DNA of 33,424 nt from an uncultured Clostridia bacterium (GCA_947626755.1 CANQTP010000027.1:1-33424); one strand, 5' to 3'; numbered from the stretch's first letter, positions 24,986-33,409 are shown. Program-made: numbers and translations. The notes: generated by a model from the sequence alone, not told the origin.

Positions 24986-25162
24986 AAGGCAACACCGCAC
25001 AAAGATTGTCGTGCAGATGCGCCGTCAGATTTTTTGTCAGATTGGCTGAAAATCCCGCAGGAATACTAAATGTATTTCAAGGGATTTTCAGACAATATGA
25101 CGAAAAATATGCAAGCAGATGTGCGGCAAAGCCGTAAGGCGGTCTTTGCGCGGTGCTGCCTT
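24986..25162. mobile_element. MITE-like long palindrome upstream of thyA
   Basis: About 177 bp folds end to end. The termini AAGGCAACACCGCACAAAG (24986-25004) and its near-complement at 25144-25162 differ at 3 of 19 positions. The inner arms CTGAAAATCCC (25046-25056) and GGGATTTTCAG (25081-25091) pair perfectly around a 24-nt loop. Intervening arms are imperfectly complementary, with CAGATG and CGTCA-type words on both sides. There is no ORF. The shape fits a palindromic MITE. The terminal word resembles repeats I recall from Ruminococcus-group genomes, but I cannot confirm copies. Confidence 0.7.
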
Positions 25163-25178
25163 AATATACTTATAATTA

Positions 25179-25207
25179 ATTATATCACATTTCCGCAAAA
25201 ATTTCAA
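25179..25207 (-). promoter_or_regulatory. Sigma-A promoter, probably of the thyA operon
   Basis: On the minus strand there is a -35 TTGAAA (25202-25207), a 17-bp spacer and a perfect -10 TATAAT (25179-25184). Transcription would start near 25172, so the palindromic element would lie wholly in a roughly 220-nt thyA leader. No comparable promoter is visible in the 35 bp between element and gene. Confidence 0.8.
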
Positions 25208-25325
25208 TGGTTTTTGAATGGTTTTTCAAGGTAAATGATACAATTCGCACCTTGTCCGTCCCACAAATACAGCAGTTTGCCGTAAACGGACAATTTTTCG
25301 CGTGAAAATTTGTCTTATATTCCTA

Positions 25326-25354
25326 TTGATTATTTCCGCGGATATATTTATAAT
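25326..25354 (+). promoter_or_regulatory. Sigma-A promoter for aspartokinase
   Basis: A -35 TTGATT (25326-25331), a 17-bp spacer and a perfect -10 TATAAT (25349-25354) lie 34 bp before the ATG. The leader is too short for a lysine riboswitch. Confidence 0.85.
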
Positions 25355-25388
25355 AAAGGTATATGTTATTTTGAAAGGAATATTTTGT

Positions 25389-26714
25389 ATGAGAGATTGT
25401 AAAGTAGTAAAGTTCGGCGGAAGTTCCCTCGCCGATGCGGGACAGTTCAGAAAAGTCGCGGACATTATCCTGTCCGACCCCGAAAGACAGTATGTTGTTG
25501 CTTCTGCCCCCGGAAAACGTTTCAAAGATGATATTAAAGTAACGGATATGCTTTATGCCTGCTATGAAAAAGCATCTAAAAGCGAGGATTTTGAATCGGA
25601 TTTCTCCGCAATTGAAAAACGTTACAACGATATAATTTCCGAACTGGGGATAGAACTGTCGCTTGAAAAGGATTTCAAGAGGATAAAGGATTCATTTGAA
25701 CATATGGCAGGACGTGACTATGCAGCTTCAAGAGGGGAATACCTTAACAGCAAAGTCCTTGCCGCATATCTGAAATTTGATTTTATTGATCCTGCGGGAT
25801 ATATCAAATTCAAGGAAAACGGCACTTTCGATCTTGATACTACCATAATGCTTCTCCGCCCAAGACTTGCGGAAAGCGAACACGCAGTGATCCCCGGATT
25901 TTACGGTTCAATGCCCAACGATACTATCAGGACATTCTCCCGCGGCGGTTCGGACGTTACAGGCTCGATAGTTGCAAGAGCGGTAAATGCAAAGATCTAC
26001 GAGAACTGGACGGACGTTTCCGGCTTCCTTATCTGCGACCCGAGGATCATTGACGATCCTGCGCCTATCACAACAATTACCTATCAGGAACTCAGGGAGC
26101 TTTCCTATATGGGAGCGGGAGTTCTCCACGAGGACGCTATTTTCCCTGTCCGCACTGCGGGGATCCCCATAAATATCAGAAATACCAACAAGCCCGAGGA
26201 CAGCGGCACAATGATCGTTGCTTCTTCCGATGAGTCAAGCAAGTATGTCATAACGGGAATTGCAGGCAAGAAGGGACTTTCCGTAATCAACATTGAAAAG
26301 GACATGATGAACAGCGAACTCGGCTTCGGAAGGAACGTTCTCCGAGCACTGGAAAAGAACGGCGTCAGCTTCGAGCATATGCCTTCGGGTATCGACACCA
26401 TGAGCGTTATTGTTGCCACAGACGCGTTAAAACCCGTTCAGCAAAGTGTTCTGGACGAAATAAATTTCCGCGTTCACCCCGATCATCTTTATGTTGAGGA
26501 CGATCTTGCGCTTATTGCCGTTGTGGGACGCGGCATGAGAAAGAACCGCGGTACTGCCGGAAGGATATTCTCCGCGCTTGCACACGCTAAGATAAATGTC
26601 AAGATGATAGATCAGGGATCATCGGAGCTGAATATAATCATCGGCGTCAGTGAGGAAGATTTTGAAGCGGCGGTAAAAGCCATATATGATATTTTCGTAA
26701 TGACTCAGGACTGA
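25389..26714 (+). CDS. Aspartokinase
   Basis: This 441-residue enzyme phosphorylates aspartate, the first step to lysine, threonine and methionine. The kinase domain (about 1-290) begins VVKFGGSSLADA and holds FSRGGSDVTGS and NWTDVSGF. Two ACT regulatory regions occupy about 300-440 (including LSVINIEKDMM and GRGMRKNRGTAGRIF). Length and the GSDVTGS motif fit monofunctional aspartokinases; which amino acid inhibits it is not visible. The start ATG at 25389 is preferred over the frame to 25302 because AAAGGA (25374-25379) is nine bases upstream and the promoter overlaps the longer frame. It stands alone and converges on leuA. Confidence 0.92.
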   Translation: MRDCKVVKFGGSSLADAGQFRKVADIILSDPERQYVVASAPGKRFKDDIKVTDMLYACYEKASKSEDFESDFSAIEKRYNDIISELGIELSLEKDFKRIKDSFEHMAGRDYAASRGEYLNSKVLAAYLKFDFIDPAGYIKFKENGTFDLDTTIMLLRPRLAESEHAVIPGFYGSMPNDTIRTFSRGGSDVTGSIVARAVNAKIYENWTDVSGFLICDPRIIDDPAPITTITYQELRELSYMGAGVLHEDAIFPVRTAGIPINIRNTNKPEDSGTMIVASSDESSKYVITGIAGKKGLSVINIEKDMMNSELGFGRNVLRALEKNGVSFEHMPSGIDTMSVIVATDALKPVQQSVLDEINFRVHPDHLYVEDDLALIAVVGRGMRKNRGTAGRIFSALAHAKINVKMIDQGSSELNIIIGVSEEDFEAAVKAIYDIFVMTQD

Positions 26715-26724
26715 TAAAAACTTG

Positions 26725-26752
26725 CGGCGGCGCAAATTGCGCCGCCGATCTT
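26725..26752. terminator. Bidirectional terminator between aspartokinase and leuA
   Basis: A very GC-rich 9-bp stem CGGCGGCGC (26725-26733) pairs with 26739-26747 around a 5-nt loop and is followed by ATCTTTTATTTTA. On the minus strand the tail reads CAAGTTTTTATC. Confidence 0.9.
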
Positions 26753-28414
26753 TTATTTTATGAGACCGCTGTTGTTTATTGCCGAAACTAAAGCATTTAC
26801 GGAAGCAACGATAATATCCGTGTGTATTCCCGCGCCCCAGAAAACGCCGTCCGCAGTTTCTATGCCCACATATGCCGATGCCTGTGAACTTGAACCGTGT
26901 TCAAGCGCGTGTTCCTGATATGTTGTAATAGTATATGTTATGCCCAGAGCGTCCTTGACGGCATTTGATACCGCGTCAAGACGTCCGTTTCCGCAGGCTT
27001 CGCGGGTGATGGTCTTTCCGTTCCTGAGTATGGTAACTGTGGCGGTTATGCCGTTCTTCTGGGCATAATGCGCTTCGTCAACGGTGAAAAGATCCGTCTT
27101 GTTAAGATATTTCTCCTTGAAAATATCGTAGATCTCATCGGGCATAAGTTCCTTGTGAGCATGATCGGAAACGCTTTTGACAGCATAGCCGAAATTCTCC
27201 CGCATTTTAGGCGGCATATCTATGCCGAACTTCTGCTCCATAAGATAGCCGATGCCGCCTTTTCCCGACTGGCTGTTTATGCGGATAACATCGCCTTCAT
27301 ATTCTCTGCCCACGTCTTTCGGGTCAATTGCAAGATAGGGAACGTTCCAGTGATCGGGATCCTTTTCGTCACGCCACTTCATGCCCTTTGCAATTGCGTC
27401 CTGATGAGAACCCGAGAACGCTGCAAATACCAATGCTCCGCTGTACGGCTGGCGTTCGTAAACGTGCATACGGGTGAGTCTTTCGTAAACTTCGGTAATT
27501 TCGGGAAGATTTGAAAAATCCAGCTTCGGGTCAACGCCGTGTGTGAACATATTCATAGCAAGAGTTACAATATCAACATTTCCCGTGCGTTCGCCGTTGC
27601 CGAAAAGCGTTCCTTCAACGCGGTCCGCCCCTGCAAGAAGTCCCATTTCCGTGTCCGAAACAGCGCAGCCGCGATCGTTGTGGGGGTGCAGGGAGATCAC
27701 GAGATTTTCGCGGTTTTTCAGGTGCTTGCACATATATTCCACCTGACAGGCATAAACGTGAGGCATACTTTCCTCAACGGTAACGGGAAGATTTATGATA
27801 ACTTTATCGTTTTCGGACGGCTGCCAGATGTCTATAACAGCGTTGCAGATCTCAAGCGCAAACTCGGGTTCCGTTCCCGTAAAACTTTCGGGAGAATATT
27901 CAAAGCGGAAGTTTCCCTCGGTCTTTTCGCGGTACTCTTTGCAAAGCTTCGCGCCGAATGTTGCAATATCTATGATCTCCTGCTTGGATTTGCGGAATAC
28001 CTGTTCTCTCTGCGCCACGGAAGTGCTGTTGTAAAGGTGAACAACGGCGTTTTTGCAGCCTTTCAGCGCCTCGAAAGTCTTTGCAATGATGTGTTCGCGG
28101 CTCTGTGTCAGGACTTGTATTGTAACATCATCGGGAATGAGATCCTTTTCGATAAGAGTGCGGCAGAACTCGAATTCCGTTTCGCTTGCGGCGGGGAAGC
28201 CTATCTCTATCTCCTTGAATCCGACTTTTATAAGATATTTCCAGAATTCCAGCTTTTCTTCCAGAGACATTGGTATGATAAGTGCCTGATTTCCGTCACG
28301 GAGGTCAACAGAACACCACACGGGTGCTTTGTCGATCTTCTCTTTTTTTACCCAGTCATAGCATGGTTCGGGGGGCATAAAATAACGCTTCTGATAGTGT
28401 TCAAAATTTTTCAT
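26753..28414 (-). CDS. leuA: 2-isopropylmalate synthase
   Basis: This 553-residue enzyme catalyses the first committed step of leucine synthesis from 2-oxoisovalerate and acetyl-CoA. It is the long form related to LeuA of Corynebacterium and yeast. The catalytic segment DLRDGNQAL is at 37-45, metal ligands His243-Pro-His245 are in HPHNDRG, and NGERTGN is at 273-279. The C-terminal allosteric LeuA-dimer domain (about 430-550) is complete. The ATG at 28414 follows AAAGGAAC. The upstream T-box with a Leu specifier and its consensus promoter indicate control by uncharged leucyl-tRNA. No other leu genes lie nearby. Confidence 0.95.
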   Translation of the reverse strand: MKNFEHYQKRYFMPPEPCYDWVKKEKIDKAPVWCSVDLRDGNQALIIPMSLEEKLEFWKYLIKVGFKEIEIGFPAASETEFEFCRTLIEKDLIPDDVTIQVLTQSREHIIAKTFEALKGCKNAVVHLYNSTSVAQREQVFRKSKQEIIDIATFGAKLCKEYREKTEGNFRFEYSPESFTGTEPEFALEICNAVIDIWQPSENDKVIINLPVTVEESMPHVYACQVEYMCKHLKNRENLVISLHPHNDRGCAVSDTEMGLLAGADRVEGTLFGNGERTGNVDIVTLAMNMFTHGVDPKLDFSNLPEITEVYERLTRMHVYERQPYSGALVFAAFSGSHQDAIAKGMKWRDEKDPDHWNVPYLAIDPKDVGREYEGDVIRINSQSGKGGIGYLMEQKFGIDMPPKMRENFGYAVKSVSDHAHKELMPDEIYDIFKEKYLNKTDLFTVDEAHYAQKNGITATVTILRNGKTITREACGNGRLDAVSNAVKDALGITYTITTYQEHALEHGSSSQASAYVGIETADGVFWGAGIHTDIIVASVNALVSAINNSGLIK

Positions 28415-28539
28415 TGATGATCGTTCCTTTCATTCTTACTTTTGCGGCAGAGAACCACGGATCCGCATTTTTAAAATTTTCACGGAACCGCGCGCAAATA
28501 TCCCGGAAAAATTTTGTTTTCGGATCACGAGAGCCATAC

Positions 28540-28820
28540 GGAAAATAAAAAAGCTTTCATCTCATAAAGAGATGAAAGCATAACTTCCACGGTACCACTC
28601 TTGTTCGGACAGCACTGTCCGCACCTCGCCGCATCTCAATCAAAAGATATCCAATGCGTATCTCTGTAACGGGAGAACCCGTTCCAACCTACTTGCAAAC
28701 GCTTTCAGCGGACTGCTCAAGGACGAGTTATGACCGTAAGCCTTTGCCGCCTTGCACCAAACGGCGGCTCTCTGCGAAAAACCAACGGCTTTTATTCCTG
28801 TCAGCGCATTTTGATATTGT
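28540..28820 (-). promoter_or_regulatory. T-box leader (leucine-responsive) of leuA
   Basis: On the minus strand the leader has a stem I with the AGAGAGC motif and GTTTGGTGCAAG apical region (about 28746-28770). A CTC triplet (28725-28727) in AACTCG is the likely Leu specifier. Further 3' lies the T-box sequence AGAGTGGTACCGTGG (28587-28601), which includes the tRNA-acceptor-binding TGGTACC antiterminator core. A terminator (28553-28579) follows with a T-rich tail. The leader begins near the promoter at 28825-28853 and ends about 125 bp before the leuA start. The class is certain from the TGGTACC core; specifier placement is by eye. Confidence 0.9.
28553..28579 (-). terminator. Intrinsic terminator of the leuA T-box
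   Basis: An 11-bp stem GCTTTCATCTC/GAGATGAAAGC with a 5-nt loop is followed on the minus strand by TTTTTTATTTT. It competes with the antiterminator. Confidence 0.92.
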
Positions 28821-28824
28821 TATA

Positions 28825-28853
28825 ATTATATCACGGCATATATTATATGTCAA
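28825..28853 (-). promoter_or_regulatory. Sigma-A promoter for the leuA T-box leader
   Basis: A perfect -35 TTGACA (28848-28853), a 17-bp spacer and a perfect -10 TATAAT (28825-28830) are present on the minus strand. Confidence 0.9.
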
Positions 28854-28892
28854 TAGATAATTTTTAAATATTTTTCATCAAGTCCGCAAGCA

Positions 28893-31565
28893 TTATGTAT
28901 CTTCTTTAGCGGCAGGCGCAAGAGCCTGCAATAACGGCGCGGATGCCGACAGTCCGAGGGCAATGAGAAGTTGTTTCCCCGTAAGCGGAACGGTTTCAAA
29001 TATCATCTGCAAAGGCGGGAAATATATTGCCGCCATAAGCACGGCTATTGAAACAAGAACTGCGCCTATGAGCTTTGGATTGTTAAGGTATGGAACAGTA
29101 AAGATGTTTTTCCGCTCGGATTTGCATTCAAATACATGGAAAAGCTGCGACACCACAAGTGTGAAAAGCGCCGCCGTCCGCGATGCGGCAATATTCCCCG
29201 AAAGGCTGTGTATTACCGAAAAACTTCCCAGAGTGCAAAGTCCGATAAGAACGCCGCGGATAATTATTTTCTGCATAAGACCGTCCGAAAAGAAGCTTTC
29301 GTCCGATCTGCGCGGCGGCTTTTTCATGTTCTCACGCTCGGGCGGTTCAACGCCGAGGGCAATTGCGGGAAGTCCGTCGGTAACAAGATTTACCATAAGT
29401 ATCTGTGTGGGCAGTAAAACCATGGGCATTCCCATGATTATCCCGAGGAACATGGTGAGAACTTCCCCGATGTTGCAGCTTAACAGATAGCGGACAAATT
29501 TGCGGATATTTGCGTAGATCCCGCGTCCCTGCTCCACTGCGCTCACAAGTGTAGCAAAATTGTCATCAAGCAGTACAACGTCCGCCGCCTGTTTGGTAAC
29601 GTCCGTTCCCGTCAGACCCATGGAAACGCCTATGCTTGCTTCCTTTACGGCAGGCGCATCGTTTACGCCGTCTCCCGTCATGGTGACGATCTCGCCTTTG
29701 CGCTTGAAAGCTCGGACTATGCGAAGTTTGTCCGCGGGACTTACCCGCGCGAACACCGCCGCTCTCCCGATAACGCTGTCAAGTTCGTCGTCGGACATTC
29801 TTTCAAGTTCCGCACCTGTGAAAACCAGGTCGCCTTCCCGCATTATCCCCGCTTGTTTTGCAACTGCGGCTGCGGTGTTCCTGTGGTCGCCCGTTATCAT
29901 TACAGTGCGGATATGTGCGCTTCTGCAAAGGCGGACAGCTTGTTTCGCTTCCGCGCGGGGCGGGTCGGACATTCCCACAAGTCCGAGAAATACCATTCCG
30001 CTTTCAAGGTCGGAATTTCCCGTAACTTCCTTTTTGCAAAGCGCAAGCACCCGCAGGGCGTTTCCCGTAAGCCGTTCCTGAACTTCCGAAATTTCTCTGC
30101 GCTTTCGTGCGGTCATGGGAACTGCTCCGCTGTCGGTCATGTAAAATCCGCAGCGTTTCAGGATAACGTCGGGCGCGCCTTTTGTGTAAGCCGTTCTGCC
30201 GCCGTTTTCGGAAAAGATCACCGTCATGCAGCGGGATTCGCTGTCAAAGGGGATCTCGTCCGCTTTCTTGTGCGCGGAAGCAAGGCTTTCGGCGGTAATT
30301 CCGCATTTTGCGGCGGCGATAAGTATGGCAAGCTCGGTGGGATCGCCCGAAACTTTCCATTCCCCACCAGAAATGAGCCGCCCCCTGTCGCGGGAGGAAA
30401 TTTTCCTGTCAGAAGTTATGGACGAGCCTGTGCAAAGTGTTCCGCAGATGAGCATTTCCCGAAGTGCGGTCTCCGAAGCGGGATTTATCCGCGAACCGTT
30501 AAGGGTAATTTCTCCCGCTATGCGGTAACCGTTCCCCGATACGGAATAATTTTTCCCGCCGCAGTAACATTCGGTAACGGTCATTTTGTTTTCTGTGACA
30601 GTGCCTGTCTTGTCGGTGCAGATCACCGAAGTGCAGCCGAGGGTCTCCACAGAGTGCAGCTTGTGGACGAGAGCGTTCTTCTTTAACATTCTGCCAACGG
30701 CAAGGGCAAGAGCAATTGTCACCGTTGCGGGAAGTCCTTCGGGAATCGCAGCGATAGCAATTGTAATTCCCGTCATAAGCATATCAAAAGGCGGTTCTCC
30801 GCGGATTATTCCCGCGGCGGTAACGATAACGCAGACTGCAAGACAGATAAGGGCAATAACTTTTCCCAGTTCCGCAAGACGTTTCTGGAGAGGAGTCATT
30901 TCTTCCTCTATTTCGGTGAGCATTCCCGAAATTTTCCCTACCTGCGCGTTCAGTCCCGTGGCTGTGACTTTTACTTCCGCCGCGCCTTTTACAATGACCG
31001 TTCCACTGTAGACGAATGTTGCTTTTCCTATGGAATTGTCCGTGTCGGAAGGTTCGCCCGCTGTTTTGGAAACGGCGGCGGACTCGCCTGTGAGAATACT
31101 TTCCTCCGCAAGAAGTCCTTTGCAGGAAAGGATAACGCAGTCGGCGGGAACTTTGTCTCCCGCTTCAAGGCGGATAATGTCCCCGGGGACAAGTTCCGCG
31201 GCGGGGATCGTAACAAGTGAGCCGTCACGCCAGCATTTTGCGGAAGGTGCGGTCATGTTTTTGAGAGCGATAAGAGTCTTTTCGGTGCGGTATTCCTGAA
31301 TGAAGCCCAGTATGGCATTCAGAAGCACGATAATTACGATAGTCACCGCATCGTAAATTTCCCCGAGAAAAAAGGAAATTACCGTTGCGGCAAGAAGTAT
31401 CATTATCATAACATCGCGGAACTGTCCGAGGAAAATTTTCAGCGGTCTTGCCTTTTTCTCCTTAGCAAGGGAATTTTCTCCGTACCGTTCAAGGCGTTCG
31501 GCGGCTTCCGATGAGGAAAGTCCTTTCGGGCTTGCGGTGTAAGGCTTATCAAGAATTTCAAGCAT
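28893..31565 (-). CDS. P-type Ca2+-transporting ATPase (P2A/P2B-like)
   Basis: This 890-residue cation pump has the actuator motif TGES (159-162), the M4 motif PEGL (275-278), phosphorylated Asp318 in CTDKTGTVT, and a hinge TGDGVNDAP. The N-terminal cation-ATPase domain and a C-terminal six-helix bundle with NIGEVLTMF and NLVTDGLPA are both complete. PEGL together with NIGE and NxxTD are the site I/II Ca2+ ligands of SERCA-type pumps, so calcium export (or Ca2+/Mn2+) is likely. GGGAGG precedes the ATG. It lies 74 bp downstream of sigF on the same strand with no terminator between and no strong own promoter, so it may be cotranscribed with the spoIIA operon. Confidence 0.92.
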   Translation of the reverse strand: MLEILDKPYTASPKGLSSSEAAERLERYGENSLAKEKKARPLKIFLGQFRDVMIMILLAATVISFFLGEIYDAVTIVIIVLLNAILGFIQEYRTEKTLIALKNMTAPSAKCWRDGSLVTIPAAELVPGDIIRLEAGDKVPADCVILSCKGLLAEESILTGESAAVSKTAGEPSDTDNSIGKATFVYSGTVIVKGAAEVKVTATGLNAQVGKISGMLTEIEEEMTPLQKRLAELGKVIALICLAVCVIVTAAGIIRGEPPFDMLMTGITIAIAAIPEGLPATVTIALALAVGRMLKKNALVHKLHSVETLGCTSVICTDKTGTVTENKMTVTECYCGGKNYSVSGNGYRIAGEITLNGSRINPASETALREMLICGTLCTGSSITSDRKISSRDRGRLISGGEWKVSGDPTELAILIAAAKCGITAESLASAHKKADEIPFDSESRCMTVIFSENGGRTAYTKGAPDVILKRCGFYMTDSGAVPMTARKRREISEVQERLTGNALRVLALCKKEVTGNSDLESGMVFLGLVGMSDPPRAEAKQAVRLCRSAHIRTVMITGDHRNTAAAVAKQAGIMREGDLVFTGAELERMSDDELDSVIGRAAVFARVSPADKLRIVRAFKRKGEIVTMTGDGVNDAPAVKEASIGVSMGLTGTDVTKQAADVVLLDDNFATLVSAVEQGRGIYANIRKFVRYLLSCNIGEVLTMFLGIIMGMPMVLLPTQILMVNLVTDGLPAIALGVEPPERENMKKPPRRSDESFFSDGLMQKIIIRGVLIGLCTLGSFSVIHSLSGNIAASRTAALFTLVVSQLFHVFECKSERKNIFTVPYLNNPKLIGAVLVSIAVLMAAIYFPPLQMIFETVPLTGKQLLIALGLSASAPLLQALAPAAKEDT

Positions 31566-31639
31566 AATTTTTCCTCCCGTATCTTTTCGGCTTTTTACCT
31601 TAATATATTCGGGAGCAAGTCCGATTATGCAAAATGCCG

Positions 31640-32332
31640 CTACTCCGCTATAAGTTCGTTCCGCAAACGGGTGAGAAGCTTCTTCTCCCGCCGCGAGACC
31701 TGCACTTGGCTCATGCCCATGAGCCTTGCGGTGTCCGTCTGGGTAAGTTCCTTGAAATAGCGGAAATATATCAGCTTTCTGTCGGATTCTTCAAGCCCGC
31801 CTATCGCCTGACGGAGCGAAAGTATGTCAACAAGTTCGTAGTCGGGGGACGGAGCTGCAACGTCTATCTGTCCGCCGTCATCGCCGTCCGAATTATCCGT
31901 AAGTGAAACAGGCGGAAGATTTACCGTCATGGCTTCTGCCGCGTCCTCGGGAGAACAGCCCGCAAGTTCAGCAAGTTCTGAAATTGTGGGTTCTCTGCCG
32001 TTAAGACGGCGGAATTTTTCTCCCGCCGCCGACAGCTTCATTCCCAGTTCCTTTACCGAACGGCTAACCTTCACCGATCCGCCGTCACGGAAAAGACGCT
32101 TTATCTCTCCGAGTATGACTGGAACGGCGTAGGTGGAGAATTTTACTCCCCGCTCGCTGTCAAAGGCGGAGACGGCTTTTACCAGACCGATACAGCCTGC
32201 TCCGTAAAGATCTTCGTATTCTATGCCGCGCCCGCGGAAACGGTTTGCGCAGGCGTGAACAAGCCCGAGATTGTCCTCCGCGCGGGGAGCGGCTTCGGGA
32301 GTGCTGCTTTTTAATGCGTTCAAATCAGGCAT
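31640..32332 (-). CDS. sigF: RNA polymerase sporulation sigma factor SigF
   Basis: This is a 230-residue sigma-70 family factor. It has region 2 (about 20-90, with YEDLYGAGCIGLVKAVSAFD and FSTYAVPVILGEIKR), region 3 (about 95-150) and a region 4 helix-turn-helix (LTQTDTARLMGMSQVQVSRREKKLL). Alone it could be SigF or SigG; the upstream spoIIAA-spoIIAB order identifies it as SigF, the forespore-specific factor. The ATG at 32332 has AAAGGA only two bases away. A TTG at 32323 would have better spacing, so the start is uncertain by three codons. It is coupled to spoIIAB with a 17-bp gap. Confidence 0.93.
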   Translation of the reverse strand: MPDLNALKSSTPEAAPRAEDNLGLVHACANRFRGRGIEYEDLYGAGCIGLVKAVSAFDSERGVKFSTYAVPVILGEIKRLFRDGGSVKVSRSVKELGMKLSAAGEKFRRLNGREPTISELAELAGCSPEDAAEAMTVNLPPVSLTDNSDGDDGGQIDVAAPSPDYELVDILSLRQAIGGLEESDRKLIYFRYFKELTQTDTARLMGMSQVQVSRREKKLLTRLRNELIAE

Positions 32333-32349
32333 ATCCTTTCTATTGGGAT

Positions 32350-32799
32350 CTATGTATCTGTTTCTTTGGAAAGGATCTTCCTTTTCATGGTAACATCTGT
32401 GCCTTTGTTTAAAACGCTTTTAACGGTGACTTTGTCCATAAATGATTCCATCACTGCAAATCCCAGTCCCGCCCGCTCCTCATCGGGAGCGGAAGTGTAA
32501 AGCGGTTCCATGGCTTTTTCTATGTCGGCTATGCCGCAGCCTTTGTCGCGGACTTTTATGCAAAGGGTGTTACCCGGTTCTTCGCGGAGGATAAGTTCTA
32601 CACGTCCTTTTTCCTTTACCCCGCGGTATGCGTGTACGATGCAGTTTGTGACCGCTTCGGAAACGGCTGTCCTGATCTCGCCTATCTCGCTGACGGACGG
32701 GTCGAACCTTGCCGAAAATGCCGCTGCCGCCGAGCGCGCAAAGCTTTCGCTGCGGCTTTCGGCGGGAAATGTTATTTTAACTTCGCTCAATGGTTTCAT
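32350..32799 (-). CDS. spoIIAB: Anti-sigma F factor / serine kinase SpoIIAB
   Basis: This 149-residue GHKL-fold kinase binds SigF and phosphorylates SpoIIAA. The N box EAVTNCIVHAY, G1 DKGCGIAD and G2 GLGFAVMESF are all present. Length is close to the Bacillus protein (146). The start at 32799 is fixed by AAAGGACAG upstream; a longer frame to 32907 overlaps spoIIAA and has no site. It is the second gene of the operon, 14 bp after spoIIAA. Confidence 0.95.
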   Translation of the reverse strand: MKPLSEVKITFPAESRSESFARSAAAAFSARFDPSVSEIGEIRTAVSEAVTNCIVHAYRGVKEKGRVELILREEPGNTLCIKVRDKGCGIADIEKAMEPLYTSAPDEERAGLGFAVMESFMDKVTVKSVLNKGTDVTMKRKILSKETDT

Positions 32800-32813
32800 T
32801 TTAACTGTCCTTT

Positions 32814-33119
32814 CTATCTTATGACTGCAAGCCTGTCCAGACCCGCAAGGCGCATGACCTTTCTGATCTGGCTGCCTGTGTTTTCGATTATGACCGATCC
32901 GCCGCAAAGTTTTACGGCTTTGTATCTTCCCATAACAAGTCCTATCCCCGAGCTGTCCATAAACGTCACGCCGTCAAAATCAAGTATAAGTTTTTCGGGA
33001 CGGAAACGCTCTATTGCAAGATCAATATCGCTGCGCATTTCCTTTGCGCTGTGGTGGTCGATCTCCCCCGAAAGTCGGGCAATGACCGTTTTTTCTTCGG
33101 TGTCTATTATGACAGGCAT
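32814..33119 (-). CDS. spoIIAA: Anti-sigma F factor antagonist SpoIIAA
   Basis: This 101-residue STAS-domain protein releases SigF by binding SpoIIAB when dephosphorylated. The conserved phosphorylation segment FMDSSGIGL is at 53-61; Ser56 aligns with Ser58 of the Bacillus protein. GEIDHHSA near the N-terminus and the C-terminal helix are typical. The protein is about 15 residues shorter than Bacillus SpoIIAA at the C-terminus. AAGGATGTGAT precedes the ATG. It heads the operon; I could not identify a clear sigma-H promoter upstream. Confidence 0.95.
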   Translation of the reverse strand: MPVIIDTEEKTVIARLSGEIDHHSAKEMRSDIDLAIERFRPEKLILDFDGVTFMDSSGIGLVMGRYKAVKLCGGSVIIENTGSQIRKVMRLAGLDRLAVIR

Positions 33120-33228
33120 TTTATCACATCCTTTTTATCAATTTTAACGCCGTCGGCGCGTGGTTTTTGTCGAAAACGGAAATTTTTGATAAGAAAATTT
33201 TATTATAAAAATATTGGTAAATATAGTT

Positions 33229-33365
33229 CAGCCTGTCGAAAAACATATATTAAATTTGTTTTGAAACAGTCCACCGGACTGTTTCAAAAGGCAAAAAATA
33301 AGCAAGTTTGTCTATTTAAGGGGAACGCTCTCTCTTGCAGAGCGTTCCCCTCAGTCTGTCGAAAA
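33229..33365. repeat. Direct-repeat-flanked hairpin cassette (intergenic)
   Basis: The word CAGCCTGTCGAAAAA (33229-33243) recurs as CAGTCTGTCGAAAAA (33352-33365, edge approximate). Between the copies are two perfect stem-loops. One is a 14-bp stem with a 3-nt loop (33259-33272 with 33276-33289, TTTTGAAACAGTCC arms). The other is a 13-bp stem with a 7-nt loop (33319-33331 with 33339-33351, AGGGGAACGCTCT arms). Neither has a good U-tract on the plus strand. No ORF is convincing. The rest of 33120-33228 is AT-rich spoIIAA upstream DNA without a clear promoter. Confidence 0.6.
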
Positions 33366-33390
33366 AGTCAGCCGAAGGGCTGGCTTTTTT
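33364..33390 (+). terminator. Plus-strand rho-independent terminator
   Basis: A stem AAAGTCAGCC (33364-33373) pairs with GGCTGGCTTT (33378-33387, one G-U pair) around the loop GAAG and is followed by TTT. The plus-strand transcript it would end is not obvious; a small RNA from the hairpin cassette is possible. Confidence 0.65.
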
Positions 33391-33409
33391 GAATAGAATG
33401 TGGTATAAT
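33381..33409 (+). promoter_or_regulatory. Probable promoter of a gene starting beyond the window
   Basis: A perfect -10 TATAAT (33404-33409) has a weak -35 (TGGCTT, 33381-33386) at 17 bp. It is followed by AAAGGGTG (33413-33420), which resembles the ribosome binding site of the GH3 gene. A plus-strand gene likely starts a few bases after 33424. Confidence 0.5.

Noticed and set aside
25208-25388. Possible lysine riboswitch before aspartokinase
   Set aside because: The promoter is only 34 bp from the ATG, leaving no room for a lysine riboswitch.
33121-33228. Sigma-H promoter for spoIIAA
   Set aside because: I found no pair matching RNAGGAWWW and RNNGAATWW at proper spacing, so none is annotated although one is expected.
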